From: an uncultured Phocaeicola sp.
GTDB taxonomy: Bacteria > Bacteroidota > Bacteroidia > Bacteroidales > Bacteroidaceae
Length of the DNA stretch: 64,000 nucleotides
Direction of reading: 5' to 3'
Assembly: GCA_944319745.1 (NCBI GenBank)
Contig: CALUET010000002.1
Location: 248,001 to 312,000 of the forward strand
The stretch's first letter is position 1. The number at the start of each line of letters is the position of its first letter. The translations under genes were made by a program, and so were the position numbers. Below the pieces are notes generated by a model, which was not told the origin of the DNA, did not search any database, and saw only the letters and a list, made by a program, of their open reading frames with translations. Positions 55,494 to 64,000 of this stretch are shown here, in pieces.

Positions 55494-57716
55494 ATGAGCA
55501 TGAATTTTAAAGAAGGTCGTTGGAACCATGAAATCAATGTTACCGATTTTGTAAAAACAAACATTACTCCTTATGAAGGAGATGCGTCGTTTTTAGTGGG
55601 ACCGACCGAACGAACAAAGGCTGTATGGGACAAGTGTCTGGAAGCATTAGCCGAAGAACGTGCAAACAATGGTGTACGCTCGCTCGATGCAACAACCGTT
55701 TCTACCATCACCGCATTCCCGGCCGGATATATAGACAAAGAAAACGAAGTCATCGTGGGACTGCAAACCGATGAGGTGTTGCGCCGCGCAATTAAACCCT
55801 TCGGAGGCATTAAAGTGGTGGAAAAAGCATGTCGCGAAAACGGAGTGGAGGTATCTCCCAAGGTAAAAGATATCTTTACGCACTACCGCAAGACGCATAA
55901 CGACGGCGTTTTCGATGCCTATACCGAAGAAATACGTTCCTTCCGCTCATTGGGATTCCTTACGGGTTTGCCCGACAATTATGCGAGGGGCCGTATCATC
56001 GGCGACTACCGTCGTCTTGCTCTTTACGGACTTGACCGTCTGATCGATGCAAAGCAGAACGATCTGCGTCACCTTACCGGACCGATGACGGACGCACGTA
56101 TTCGTTTGCGCGAGGAAGTGGCCGAACAGATAAAAGCCCTGAAAGAAATCAAAATCATGGGCGAACAGTACGGGCTCGACCTGAGCCGTCCGGCTACCAC
56201 TGCGCAAGAAGCCGTTCAATGGGTGTATATGGCTTATCTGGCTGCCGTGAAAGAACAAGACGGAGCCGCTATGTCACTGGGTAACGTATCGTCTTTCCTC
56301 GATATTTATATCGAGTATGATTTGGCGCATGGAAACCTTGATGAAATGCATGCACAGGAATTGATCGACCAGTTTGTCATCAAGTTGCGCATGGTACGCC
56401 ACCTGCGTATGAACGCATATACCGAAATTTTTGCAGGAGATCCCACATGGGTAACCGAATCTATCGGCGGACGCTTCAACGACGGTCGCACGAAAGTGAC
56501 CAAAACATCGTTCCGTTTCCTGCAAACGCTGTATAATCTCGGTCCTTCCCCCGAGCCGAATCTTACGGTTCTGTGGAGTCCTCAATTGCCGGAAGGCTTT
56601 AAACGCTTCTGCGCACAGGTATCAATTGACACATCGTCTATACAATATGAGAACGACGACCTGATGCGCGAAGTAAGAAACTCTGACGATTACGGTATTG
56701 CCTGCTGCGTATCATATCAGGACATCGGCCGCCATATTCAATTCTTTGGAGCACGTTGCAACCTGGCAAAGGCATTGCTTCTGGCAATCAACGGCGGACG
56801 TTGTGAAAACACCGGTACGCTGATGGTAAAAGACATTCCCGTACTGAGCGGAGACGTGCTGAACTTTGAAGAAGTGTTGGCAAACTATAAGAAAGTGCTG
56901 AAGGAAATGGCACGTGTGTACAACGAGGCTATGAACATTATTCACTACATGCACGATAAATATTACTACGAAAAAGCGCAAATGGCCTTCGTCGATACCG
57001 ATCCGTCCATCAATCTTGCATATGGTGTAGCGGGAATGTCGATTGCAGTCGACTCTTTGTCTGCCATCAAATATGCAAAGGTTACAGCCAAACGCAATGA
57101 TATCGGACTAACAGAAAGCTTTAACATAGAGGGAGACTTCCCCTGCTTTGGTAACGATGATGACCGCGTAGACCACTTGGCAGTGGATTTGATTTATTAC
57201 TTCGATGAAGAGTTGAAAAAACTTCCCGTGTACAAAAATGCCAAACCTACCCTTTCTATCCTGACAATTACATCGAACGTCATGTATGGAAAGAAGACGG
57301 GAGCCACTCCCGACGGGCGTGCAAAAGGTGTTCCTTTCGCACCGGGAGCCAACCCGATGCACGGGCGTGACAAAAACGGTGCCATTGCTTCACTAAGTTC
57401 GGTGGCAAAGTTGCGTTACCGCGACTCGCAAGATGGCATAAGCAATACCTTCTCCATCGTACCGAAATCGCTGGGTGTGGACATGGAAAGCCGAATAGAG
57501 AATCTGGTTACCATGATGGACGGATATTTCGTCAAGGGCGCCCATCACCTGAATGTAAATGTTTTGAACCGCGAAATGCTGGAAGATGCAATGGAGCATC
57601 CCGAAAAATATCCGCAATTGACCATCCGCGTATCGGGATATGCCGTAAACTTCATCAAATTAAGTCGTGAGCATCAGTTGGAGGTCATCTCACGCAGCTT
57701 CCACGAACGCATGTAA
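55494..57716 (+). CDS. pflB: pyruvate formate-lyase (formate C-acetyltransferase)
   Basis: 740 residues. Converts pyruvate and CoA to acetyl-CoA and formate anaerobically by a glycyl-radical mechanism. The two active-site cysteines are adjacent in [13 protein letters not shown] (about 400-412) and the radical Gly is in [11 protein letters not shown] near residue 717. Full-length and intact. The activase follows 94 bp downstream, separated by a hairpin. As expected for a fermenting gut-type bacterium. Confidence 0.97.
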   Translation: MSMNFKEGRWNHEINVTDFVKTNITPYEGDASFLVGPTERTKAVWDKCLEALAEERANNGVRSLDATTVSTITAFPAGYIDKENEVIVGLQTDEVLRRAIKPFGGIKVVEKACRENGVEVSPKVKDIFTHYRKTHNDGVFDAYTEEIRSFRSLGFLTGLPDNYARGRIIGDYRRLALYGLDRLIDAKQNDLRHLTGPMTDARIRLREEVAEQIKALKEIKIMGEQYGLDLSRPATTAQEAVQWVYMAYLAAVKEQDGAAMSLGNVSSFLDIYIEYDLAHGNLDEMHAQELIDQFVIKLRMVRHLRMNAYTEIFAGDPTWVTESIGGRFNDGRTKVTKTSFRFLQTLYNLGPSPEPNLTVLWSPQLPEGFKRFCAQVSIDTSSIQYENDDLMREVRNSDDYGIACCVSYQDIGRHIQFFGARCNLAKALLLAINGGRCENTGTLMVKDIPVLSGDVLNFEEVLANYKKVLKEMARVYNEAMNIIHYMHDKYYYEKAQMAFVDTDPSINLAYGVAGMSIAVDSLSAIKYAKVTAKRNDIGLTESFNIEGDFPCFGNDDDRVDHLAVDLIYYFDEELKKLPVYKNAKPTLSILTITSNVMYGKKTGATPDGRAKGVPFAPGANPMHGRDKNGAIASLSSVAKLRYRDSQDGISNTFSIVPKSLGVDMESRIENLVTMMDGYFVKGAHHLNVNVLNREMLEDAMEHPEKYPQLTIRVSGYAVNFIKLSREHQLEVISRSFHERM

Positions 57717-57743
57717 ATTCAATAGGGACGCTATATACCCATT

Positions 57744-57785
57744 GTCATTCCCTGCAAACCTATTTCAGGGAATGACTTTTCTTTT
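57744..57785 (+). terminator. hairpin terminator/attenuator between pflB and pflA
   Basis: GTCATTCCCTG (57744-57754) pairs with CAGGGAATGAC (57766-57776), followed by TTTTCTTTT. No separate pflA promoter is evident, so read-through probably sets a lower level of activase than of lyase. Confidence 0.7.
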
Positions 57786-57809
57786 ATCATTTCCTCTACC
57801 CAATAAAAT

Positions 57810-58541
57810 ATGATGATCAGAGTACATTCTTACGAATCATTAGGCACATACGACGGACCGGGCATACGTTTGGTCGTGTTCCTGCAGGGCTGTAATTTCC
57901 GTTGTCTGTATTGTGCCAACCCCGATACGATAGATTCCCGGGGAGAAAGCAAGGAAACCCGTCCGGAAGACATCCTGAAAATGGCAGTAAACGAAAAACC
58001 TTTCTTCGGGAAGAAGGGCGGAATAACGTTCAGCGGAGGTGAACCAACGTTTCAGGCAAAAGCATTGATTCCCTTGTTCGAGATGTTGAAGGATGCGGAC
58101 ATACACATTTGTGTGGATACAAACGGAGGAATATGGAATAACGACGTGGAGAAGTTGTTTTCGCTGACCGACCTTGTTTTACTTGATGTAAAAGAGTTTA
58201 ACGACACACGCCACAAAGCTCTTACATCGCGAAGCAACGTTCAAACACTGAAAACGGCTGCATGGCTGGAAGAAAACGGCAAGCCGTTTTGGTTAAGATA
58301 TGTGCTTGTACCGGGATACAGCGCGTTCGATTCAGATATAAAGTCGCTGGGGAATCATTTCAAGCATTACTCCATGATAGAACGGGTTGAGATTCTTCCT
58401 TACCACACACTGGGAGTTCACAAATACGAAGCCATGCAAATGGATTACAAATTAAAGGACGTCCGTTTGAATACGCAGGAAGAACTGGATGCAACCCGCG
58501 CACTGTTTGAAAAATATTTCCGCTGTGTATATGTCAATTAG
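57810..58541 (+). CDS. pflA: pyruvate formate-lyase activating enzyme
   Basis: 243 residues. Radical SAM enzyme that installs the glycyl radical of PflB. The iron-sulfur motif is CNFRCLYC (Cys 28, 32 and 35) and the SAM-binding GGEP is in FSGGEPTFQ. The start has two successive ATGs (57810, 57813). It follows pflB and belongs to the same transcription unit through the intervening hairpin. Confidence 0.96.
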   Translation: MMIRVHSYESLGTYDGPGIRLVVFLQGCNFRCLYCANPDTIDSRGESKETRPEDILKMAVNEKPFFGKKGGITFSGGEPTFQAKALIPLFEMLKDADIHICVDTNGGIWNNDVEKLFSLTDLVLLDVKEFNDTRHKALTSRSNVQTLKTAAWLEENGKPFWLRYVLVPGYSAFDSDIKSLGNHFKHYSMIERVEILPYHTLGVHKYEAMQMDYKLKDVRLNTQEELDATRALFEKYFRCVYVN

Positions 58542-58621
58542 TGCAGGAAAAAAGAGAAAAACATCGGGATGTTTTTCGGACATTGCATTAAGATTATTTC
58601 ACAAACATCGCGTTCCACGGA

Positions 58622-58653
58622 TTTGTATATCCCGATAAATTGAAGCACATTTG
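58622..58653 (+). promoter_or_regulatory. MATE gene promoter (TTTG, 20 bp, CACATTTG)
   Basis: TTTG at 58622-58625 and CACATTTG at 58646-58653, one base off TAnnTTTG. Transcription near 58660 would leave a leader of about 110 nt that contains the hairpin at 58702. Confidence 0.5.
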
Positions 58654-58701
58654 CACCGTCATAACGGATAAGCACGTTTTGTAATCCTCATCGGATGGCA
58701 G

Positions 58702-58755
58702 ATAAATGCCGGATAAGATGGCTGGGTAAAACCAATCAGCTTATCCGGCATTTAT
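58702..58755 (+). promoter_or_regulatory. 16-bp perfect hairpin in the MATE leader
   Basis: ATAAATGCCGGATAAG (58702-58717) pairs perfectly with CTTATCCGGCATTTAT (58740-58755) around a 22-nt loop. It ends 16 bp before the ATG and is followed by A residues, not T, so it is not a standard terminator. It may control translation or mRNA stability. No known riboswitch was recognised. Confidence 0.6.
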
Positions 58756-58771
58756 ATAAAAAAGCAAAGAT

Positions 58772-60157
58772 ATGAGAAAAGAACTCGATTTGACGCAAGG
58801 TTCCGTGCCGAAAGTTTTGTTGCAGTTTGCCATTCCTTATTTATTGGCCAACGTATTGCAGGCATTATACGGCGGTGCCGATTTGTTTGTGGTGGGACAG
58901 TTTGACGATTCGGCCAGCGTGGCCGGAGTAGCCATAGGCAGTCAGGTAATGCAAACCATTACAGGAATCATTCTCGGATTGACGACCGGTGTCACCGTTC
59001 TTATCAGCATTGCTACCGGAGCAAAGAACGGAAAAGAATCGGCTTCCATCATCGGTTCATCCATTTGGCTTTTTACTTTTATCGGAATTGCCCTGACTTT
59101 GGTCATGACAACCTGTCACGGTATCATAACGGACGTCATGCATACACCGTCGGAAGCCGTTCGCGATACAAAACATTACCTTCTGATTTGTTCTTTGGGC
59201 ATACCTTTTATCATGGGGTACAACGTCGTTTGCGGTATTTTCCGTGGATTGGGTGATTCGAAAACACCGCTTTATTTCGTGGCATTGGCGTGCCTCATAA
59301 ATATCCTGCTCGACTTCATCCTCGTGGGAGGCGTTCATCTTCGCGCAGCAGGAGCAGCCATAGCCACAGTCGTTTCACAAGCTGTCAGTTTCATCGCGGC
59401 GGTATATTTCCTTTACCGCAGGGGATTTCAATTTGAATTCACCCGCCGTCATATCCGACTGAATAAATATCTTTCACGGCGCGTCTTGACTTTGGGAGCT
59501 CCCATCGCCTTGCAAGATGCTTTAGTCAATGTTTCTTTCCTGCTGATAACCGTTATTGTAAATCAGATGGGCGTCATTGCATCTGCCTCCCTCGGTGTTG
59601 TTGAAAAAATCATCGTGTTCGCCATGCTGCCACCTGCGGCCATCTCGTCGGCCGTTGCCGCCATGACGGCCCAGAATTACGGCGCGGGAAAGACAGACCG
59701 CATGCTTCTCTGTCTGCGTTCCGGCATTGGCACGGCATTGGTCTTCGGTCTTGCCTTCTGCATTTACTCGCAATTCTCATCACCGACCTTCATTCGCGTA
59801 TTCTCAAACGATGCGGCTGTGATTGCAATGGCAGCAGAATATCTGCATGGGTACAGCATCGATTGTATATTGGTCAGCTTTGTTTTTTGTTTTAATTCTT
59901 ATTTCAGTGGTCAGGGCAATTCGTGGTTTCCCATGTTGCACAGCCTTATTGCCACATTTTTGTTTCGTATTCCGTTGTCATGGATCTTCAGCCGCATCGA
60001 TCCTACGTCGTTGTTCTGGATGGGATTCGCTCCTCCTTTGGCAACAGTCGTTTCGCTAATTATCTGTCTCTGGTATTTGAAAAGAAACAAACGGCAATTG
60101 GAAGCCTTTAAAACGGCACATGCCTCGCGAATCACTTCGCAAGGCATGTCCAACTAA
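58772..60157 (+). CDS. MATE-family multidrug/sodium antiporter
   Basis: 461 residues with twelve predicted membrane helices. The opening LTQGSVPKVLLQFAIPYLLANVL and the PLYFVALACLINILLDFILV segment are typical of the NorM/DinF-like MATE superfamily. The two halves show the internal repeat with LGAPIALQDALVNVSF beginning the second half. Exports organic cations or drugs against Na+ or H+. Its leader carries a long hairpin. Confidence 0.93.
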   Translation: MRKELDLTQGSVPKVLLQFAIPYLLANVLQALYGGADLFVVGQFDDSASVAGVAIGSQVMQTITGIILGLTTGVTVLISIATGAKNGKESASIIGSSIWLFTFIGIALTLVMTTCHGIITDVMHTPSEAVRDTKHYLLICSLGIPFIMGYNVVCGIFRGLGDSKTPLYFVALACLINILLDFILVGGVHLRAAGAAIATVVSQAVSFIAAVYFLYRRGFQFEFTRRHIRLNKYLSRRVLTLGAPIALQDALVNVSFLLITVIVNQMGVIASASLGVVEKIIVFAMLPPAAISSAVAAMTAQNYGAGKTDRMLLCLRSGIGTALVFGLAFCIYSQFSSPTFIRVFSNDAAVIAMAAEYLHGYSIDCILVSFVFCFNSYFSGQGNSWFPMLHSLIATFLFRIPLSWIFSRIDPTSLFWMGFAPPLATVVSLIICLWYLKRNKRQLEAFKTAHASRITSQGMSN

Positions 60158-60170
60158 TAACTAACTTTTT
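60118..60170 (+). terminator. MATE gene terminator overlapping the CDS end
   Basis: ACATGCCTCGCGAA (60118-60131) pairs with TTCGCAAGGCATGT (60136-60149) with one mismatch around a TCAC loop. It overlaps the last codons; a short T-run follows about 17 bp later. Confidence 0.5.
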
Positions 60171-60290
60171 AATTCTGTGGTTTACGTAATTTCATATGAC
60201 TAATGAGACAAAGGTATTGGTTTTCGGCATTCTTGCCAATACCCAATTTTAGGTATTTTAAATAAGAAGCATGATTTTCATAGATCTTCA

Positions 60291-60896
60291 TTACAGTTTC
60301 ATTTTCACTTCGTTGAGTTCTACCAGTTTGTTTACGATGGCATATATCGTCAAGCCTGCGGCCGAATGTATCTGAAGTTTGCGGGTAATATTCCGACGGT
60401 GGGTAATAACCGTGTGAATGGAAATATAGAGTTTTTCTGCAATTTCCTTATTGGTCATTCCTTTTACCACACATTCCACAATCTCTTTTTCCCGCTGGCT
60501 TAACGTATTTCGGTCGCCTTCTTCTTCTTCGAAGTTCACCAGCGAAGCTATTTTCTTGCCCAATGTGTTTTCATCATCGAACAAATCGATTTTTTCATCG
60601 TAATCTTTCAACCGGTTTGCATTGACCATCGTATAAATCAATGCCATGACTTTGATGTCGTTTTCTCTTTCTCCCTTTTTGAAAGAAGCAAGGTCGAACC
60701 ATCCGTTAAACTGTGGATTTACGATAAGAATATCAGGTTTGTGAACACTTATGCAATGTTGCAATCCATCCATCGAAGTAACCTCGATGGTCTGTATGTT
60801 TAAATCGGGCAAACGTCTCAGCACATTAGCCAAACCTGTACGTACGATAACTGAAGTTTCGGCAATGGCTATATGTATGACCTCTTGCGATTTCAT
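60291..60896 (-). CDS. NarL/LuxR-type regulator with degenerate receiver
   Basis: 201 residues. The C-terminal HTH is a full LuxR/NarL domain (LSQREKEIVECVVKGMTNKEIAEKLYISIHTV). The N-terminal half has the receiver fold (IAIAETSVIVRTGLANVL) but the acidic pair is reduced to Glu-Thr and the phospho-acceptor Asp is Asn 60 (PDILIVNP). So it should not be phosphorylated in the usual way. Its start overlaps the hemerythrin gene by 4 bp, so it is coupled to that putative sensor. Confidence 0.88.
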   Translation of the reverse strand: MKSQEVIHIAIAETSVIVRTGLANVLRRLPDLNIQTIEVTSMDGLQHCISVHKPDILIVNPQFNGWFDLASFKKGERENDIKVMALIYTMVNANRLKDYDEKIDLFDDENTLGKKIASLVNFEEEEGDRNTLSQREKEIVECVVKGMTNKEIAEKLYISIHTVITHRRNITRKLQIHSAAGLTIYAIVNKLVELNEVKMKL

Positions 60897-61606
60897 TTTA
60901 CCTCCTTTTCCAATTCCATAATGGCAGGAACAAACAGGTAGTCTTCTACCCGGTTATGCGATGCCAAATCCTCTTCACAACTAAAAATGTCGAATAATGT
61001 CGCATTCAACAGCAAATTGTCACCGTTGGCCGGATAGTATTTTATGATGATATTCTTTAATTCGGTCAGCTTGGCATTCACCTGTTCATGATTACGTGCA
61101 AACACACTTATGTTGTATCCTTCGGGTATTTCTCCGGAAAGCAAGGCATTCACATATACGAAAACCTTCTCGTTTTCATATTCCATGTGCTTGCGTACTT
61201 CGCCTACATAATCGTCGAAGAAACGAATAATAAGCGTTACTACATCGTCTCTATCGGAACTTCCCAATGCTTCGACCAGCTTCCGCCGTATGGCAGGCAA
61301 CTGAAAATCGAGGAAATACGTATGTGCCCGTTTCAAATAGTCCATGAGCGCCGGTATGGAAAGCCCTTTTACATGATCTTGCATGCAGGCATTTTCTTCG
61401 GTAAGGAAATTGACCACAATCAGGAAAGTATTACAGTCTACGTTGTGTTCGCGGCAAACTTCCTCTACGGACTTATCGCCAAATCCCAACGATAATCCGA
61501 AGCGACTCAGAACTTGTAGCAACACGTAGTTGTCACAAATTAGGTCGCTCATCTTATCGGTTGGCTTGTAAATTTTATTTCTGCACATTGTCAGTACGGA
61601 ATTCAT
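60893..61606 (-). CDS. RIC/ScdA-like DUF542 plus hemerythrin protein
   Basis: 237 residues from the ATG at 61606; an upstream ATG at 61687 is possible but adds a hydrophobic leader absent from the family. The N-terminal 60 residues resemble DUF542 of ScdA/YtfE (YKPTDKMSDLICDNYVLLQV, then SVEEVCREHNVDC). The hemerythrin part has His and Glu ligands in RAHTYFLDFQLPAI, KHMEYENEKVF, NHEQV and ASHNRVEDYLF. YtfE/ScdA repair or sense nitrosative damage to iron centres. With the coupled regulator it may form a redox or NO signalling pair; this is inference. Confidence 0.85.
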   Translation of the reverse strand: MNSVLTMCRNKIYKPTDKMSDLICDNYVLLQVLSRFGLSLGFGDKSVEEVCREHNVDCNTFLIVVNFLTEENACMQDHVKGLSIPALMDYLKRAHTYFLDFQLPAIRRKLVEALGSSDRDDVVTLIIRFFDDYVGEVRKHMEYENEKVFVYVNALLSGEIPEGYNISVFARNHEQVNAKLTELKNIIIKYYPANGDNLLLNATLFDIFSCEEDLASHNRVEDYLFVPAIMELEKEVK

Positions 61607-61826
61607 AATTATTTCATTGCAAAATAAGACAAAGCCTGAAAGATACGCAATCCCTATTTCTTGGTATATTCCGCGGATTTTCTCCATGCAGCCGGCACGT
61701 ATTCATCTCAGGAGGAGTTCAAAGATAGAAAAAAAACGGGAACCTTTTGCGAAAAGGTGCAGAGATTGTTCCGTAAACAATGCGCCGTAAATGTAAAAAG
61801 ATTATGGCCGTTTCGAAGATTCTCCG

Positions 61827-61834
61827 TAATTTTG
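61827..61834 (+). promoter_or_regulatory. -7 element (TAATTTTG) of the S9 peptidase gene
   Basis: TAATTTTG, 24 bp upstream of the ATG at 61859. The -33 element is not clear. Confidence 0.5.
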
Positions 61835-61858
61835 TAAAAATTATCAATTGAACAAATA

Positions 61859-64000
61859 ATGAAGAAAACAGATTTAATGACTATGACTGCTGCCATACTG
61901 ATGTCTACGTCGGCCTGTGTTTCTCCCGACAAGAACGCGGCCACAGATACTCCGATCATCGGCAAACAAGAAATAGAGGTAACAAATAAACGCATGACGC
62001 CCGAAGTTCTCTGGGCTATGGGCCGAATAGGGAGCATGAGCGTATCGCCCGACGGGAAAAAGATTGCCTATACGGTATCTTATTATAGCGTAAAGGAAAA
62101 CAAAGGACATACGGTAATTTATGTAATGAATGCCGACGGATCGGACAACCGCCTGCTTACGCTTTCTGCAGCAAGCGAAAGCGATCCGCAATGGATAAGG
62201 AATGGCGAGAAACTGGCCTTCCTTACCGAGGGACAAGTATGGGAAATGAATGCGGACGGATCGGGACGTATGCAACTGTCGAACGTGGAAGGTGGCATAG
62301 ACGGATTCAAATTTTCACCCGACGGAACAAAAGTTCTTTTCGTATCGCAGGTGAAATACGGAGAACGCACTGCAGACATTTATCCTGATCTCGACAAGGC
62401 AAGCGGGAAAATCATAGACGACCTTATGTACAAACATTGGGACGAATGGGTGGAAAGCATTCCGCATCCTTTCATCGCTCCGTTCGACGGTAAAAAAATG
62501 GGCGAAGCAACCGACATACTGAACAACGAGCCTTACGAGTCGCCCATGAAACCTTTCGGCGGAATGGAGCAATTGGCATGGAGTCCGGCTTCCGACAAAA
62601 TAGCCTATACCTGCCGAAAAAAAACGGGAATGGCCTATGCAATTTCCACCGACAGCGACATCTACCTGTACGATATTGCCACGGGAAAGACGGAAAACCT
62701 GTGCAAGGACTTTCAAACGGAAGGAAACGATAAAAATATGGGATACGATGTCAATCCCCAATTCTCGCCCGACGGGAAATACATTGCCTGGCAAAGTATG
62801 GAGCACGACGGTTACGAAAGCGATTTGAACCGCCTTTATGTATTCGACTTCGACAAGAAAGAAAAAATAAATGCTTCCGCCGGTTTTGAAACCAATGTAG
62901 ATACTTATGTGTGGAACAGCGCTTCCGACGGATTTTTCCTGACGGGAACATGGCATGGCACAACGCAAATTTACCGTCTCGCCCTGGGTAACCGCAATGA
63001 AAAAAATGCAGCGGTTAAAATAACCGACGGGTTGCACGATTACGGAAGCATCGCTCTTTGTACCGATAAACTGGTAGCCACACGCCACAGCATGAGCCAG
63101 GCCGATGAGATTTATTCCGTTCCCACGGCATTCGAAAGCGAATATGCCGAAGCAACCCAGCTGACAACGGAAAATAAACACATCTACGATAAGTTGGAAA
63201 TGGGGCGGGTGGAAGAACGCTGGATAAAGACAACCGACGGCAAACAAATGCTTACATGGGTTATTTATCCGCCACAATTCGATGCGAAAAAGAAATATCC
63301 CACCCTGCTCTACTGCGAAGGCGGTCCGCAAAGTCCGCTTAGCCAATTCTGGAGCTTCCGTTGGAATTTTCAGATCATGGCGGCCAACGATTATATCATT
63401 GTGGCTCCTTGCAGACGGGGAATGCCGGGATTTGGTACAGAGTGGAACGAAGCCATCAGCGGAGATTACGGTGGTCAGTGCATGAAAGACTATCTTACTG
63501 CCATAGACGAGGTGGCAAAAGAACCGTTTGTTGACCGCGAACACCTGGGTTGTGTGGGAGCCAGCTTCGGAGGCTTCTCGGTCTATTGGTTGGCCGGCCA
63601 CCACAATAAACGGTTTAAAGCCTTTATTGCTCACGACGGCATCTTCAACATGGAGATGCAATATCTCGAGACGGAAGAAAAATGGTTCGCCAACTGGGAC
63701 ATGGGAGGCGCATATTGGGAGAAAAACAATGCTACAGCACAACGCACTTTTGCCAATTCTCCTCACCGGTTCGTGGATAAATGGGACACACCGATCCTCT
63801 GCATTCACGGAGAAAAAGACTATCGTATCCTGGCAAACCAGGCAATGGCTGCCTTTGATGCGGCAAAAATGCGTGGCATTCCGGCCGAACTTCTCATCTT
63901 CCCCGACGAGAATCATTGGGTACTGAAACCGCAAAACGGAATCCTTTGGCAGAGAACTTTCTTTAAATGGCTTGATAAATGGTTGAAGACAGCCGAGTAA
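61859..64000 (+). CDS. S9-family prolyl oligopeptidase-like (DPP-type) serine peptidase, lipoprotein
   Basis: 713 residues; the stop codon is the last triplet of the window. A lipoprotein-like signal precedes STSACVSP. The N-terminal beta-propeller shows WD-like blades with SPDGKKIAYTV and FSPDGKYIAWQS. The C-terminal alpha/beta hydrolase domain has the nucleophile Ser in GASFGGFS (about 568), Asp in HGEKDYRI (about 655) and His in DENHWV (about 686). It cleaves peptides at the N-terminus, often after Pro, in the periplasm. Divergent from the hemerythrin gene. Confidence 0.95.
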   Translation: MKKTDLMTMTAAILMSTSACVSPDKNAATDTPIIGKQEIEVTNKRMTPEVLWAMGRIGSMSVSPDGKKIAYTVSYYSVKENKGHTVIYVMNADGSDNRLLTLSAASESDPQWIRNGEKLAFLTEGQVWEMNADGSGRMQLSNVEGGIDGFKFSPDGTKVLFVSQVKYGERTADIYPDLDKASGKIIDDLMYKHWDEWVESIPHPFIAPFDGKKMGEATDILNNEPYESPMKPFGGMEQLAWSPASDKIAYTCRKKTGMAYAISTDSDIYLYDIATGKTENLCKDFQTEGNDKNMGYDVNPQFSPDGKYIAWQSMEHDGYESDLNRLYVFDFDKKEKINASAGFETNVDTYVWNSASDGFFLTGTWHGTTQIYRLALGNRNEKNAAVKITDGLHDYGSIALCTDKLVATRHSMSQADEIYSVPTAFESEYAEATQLTTENKHIYDKLEMGRVEERWIKTTDGKQMLTWVIYPPQFDAKKKYPTLLYCEGGPQSPLSQFWSFRWNFQIMAANDYIIVAPCRRGMPGFGTEWNEAISGDYGGQCMKDYLTAIDEVAKEPFVDREHLGCVGASFGGFSVYWLAGHHNKRFKAFIAHDGIFNMEMQYLETEEKWFANWDMGGAYWEKNNATAQRTFANSPHRFVDKWDTPILCIHGEKDYRILANQAMAAFDAAKMRGIPAELLIFPDENHWVLKPQNGILWQRTFFKWLDKWLKTAE

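Noticed and set aside
60211..60218. Minus-strand TACCTTTG promoter downstream of the MATE gene
   Set aside because: It would drive only antisense transcription into the MATE gene, with no gene to serve.
62315..63934. 539-codon minus-strand open frame
   Set aside because: Antisense shadow of the S9 peptidase gene.

Overview
The window comes from a member of the order Bacteroidales (phylum Bacteroidota). The support is the repeated -7 promoter element TAnnTTTG with an upstream TTG/TTTG about 18-21 bp away, the fimbrillin/Mfa2-type lipoproteins, and the typical neighbourhoods lon-tgt-lptF/G, serB-DEAD helicase-HU/SPOR-FHA and amn-holA. The genus cannot be fixed from sequence reading alone. No tRNA, rRNA, transposase, integrase or CRISPR array was seen.

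Layout. (1) 1-18.1 kb is mostly housekeeping: the end of a lipid kinase gene, trmN6-like tRNA methyltransferase, lon, tgt, an LptF/LptG permease, a thioredoxin-fold protein without its cysteines, a glycosidase pair (clan-D alpha-galactosidase-like lipoprotein and GH3 beta-glucosidase), serB, a DEAD-box helicase, a HU/SPOR-type membrane protein, a zinc-ribbon/FHA protein, holA, AMP nucleosidase and an HsdR-N-like protein. (2) 18.6-25.7 kb is a five-gene leftward surface-fimbria operon: OmpA/DUF3575-like protein, Mfa2/FimB-like lipoprotein, a frameshifted fimbrillin, and two fimbrillin/GLUG-repeat lipoproteins. (3) 26.2-39.0 kb is an accessory island that looks like an RNA-repair and defence locus. 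Leftward it carries a metallophosphoesterase, an AAA+ ATPase, a DprA-like protein, a small alpha/beta-hydrolase-like protein, an RtcB ligase and the release factor PrfH. Divergently it carries a second, different RtcB, a WYL regulator, a DEDDh exonuclease and two DUF262 proteins. This is the most interesting part of the window. (4) 39.3-49.9 kb is a redox/detoxification cluster: two alpha/beta hydrolases with Cys nucleophiles, aldo-keto reductase, acetyltransferase, two NTF2/SnoaL-like proteins, two flavodoxin-type proteins, an SDR, two AraC regulators and an HxlR regulator. Four of its promoters share a TTTGA direct-repeat operator. (5) 49.9-55.2 kb is a TetR regulator, an LCM-type methyltransferase and a two-protein ABC exporter-fold transporter. 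(6) 55.4-64 kb holds pyruvate formate-lyase and its activase, a MATE transporter with a long leader hairpin, a hemerythrin/DUF542 protein coupled to a NarL-like regulator that lacks its phospho-acceptor Asp, and an S9 peptidase.

How the genes may work together. In the island, PrfH is known from related systems to act with its partner RtcB on ribosomes damaged in the decoding centre: PrfH releases the stalled peptide and RtcB reseals the cut RNA. The extra ATPase, DprA-like, phosphoesterase, exonuclease and DUF262 genes suggest that repair is combined here with sensing of nucleic-acid damage and with restriction. That joint function is inference; what is visible is gene order, coupling and intact catalytic motifs. 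In the redox cluster, the shared operators suggest one AraC regulon that includes one of its own regulators.
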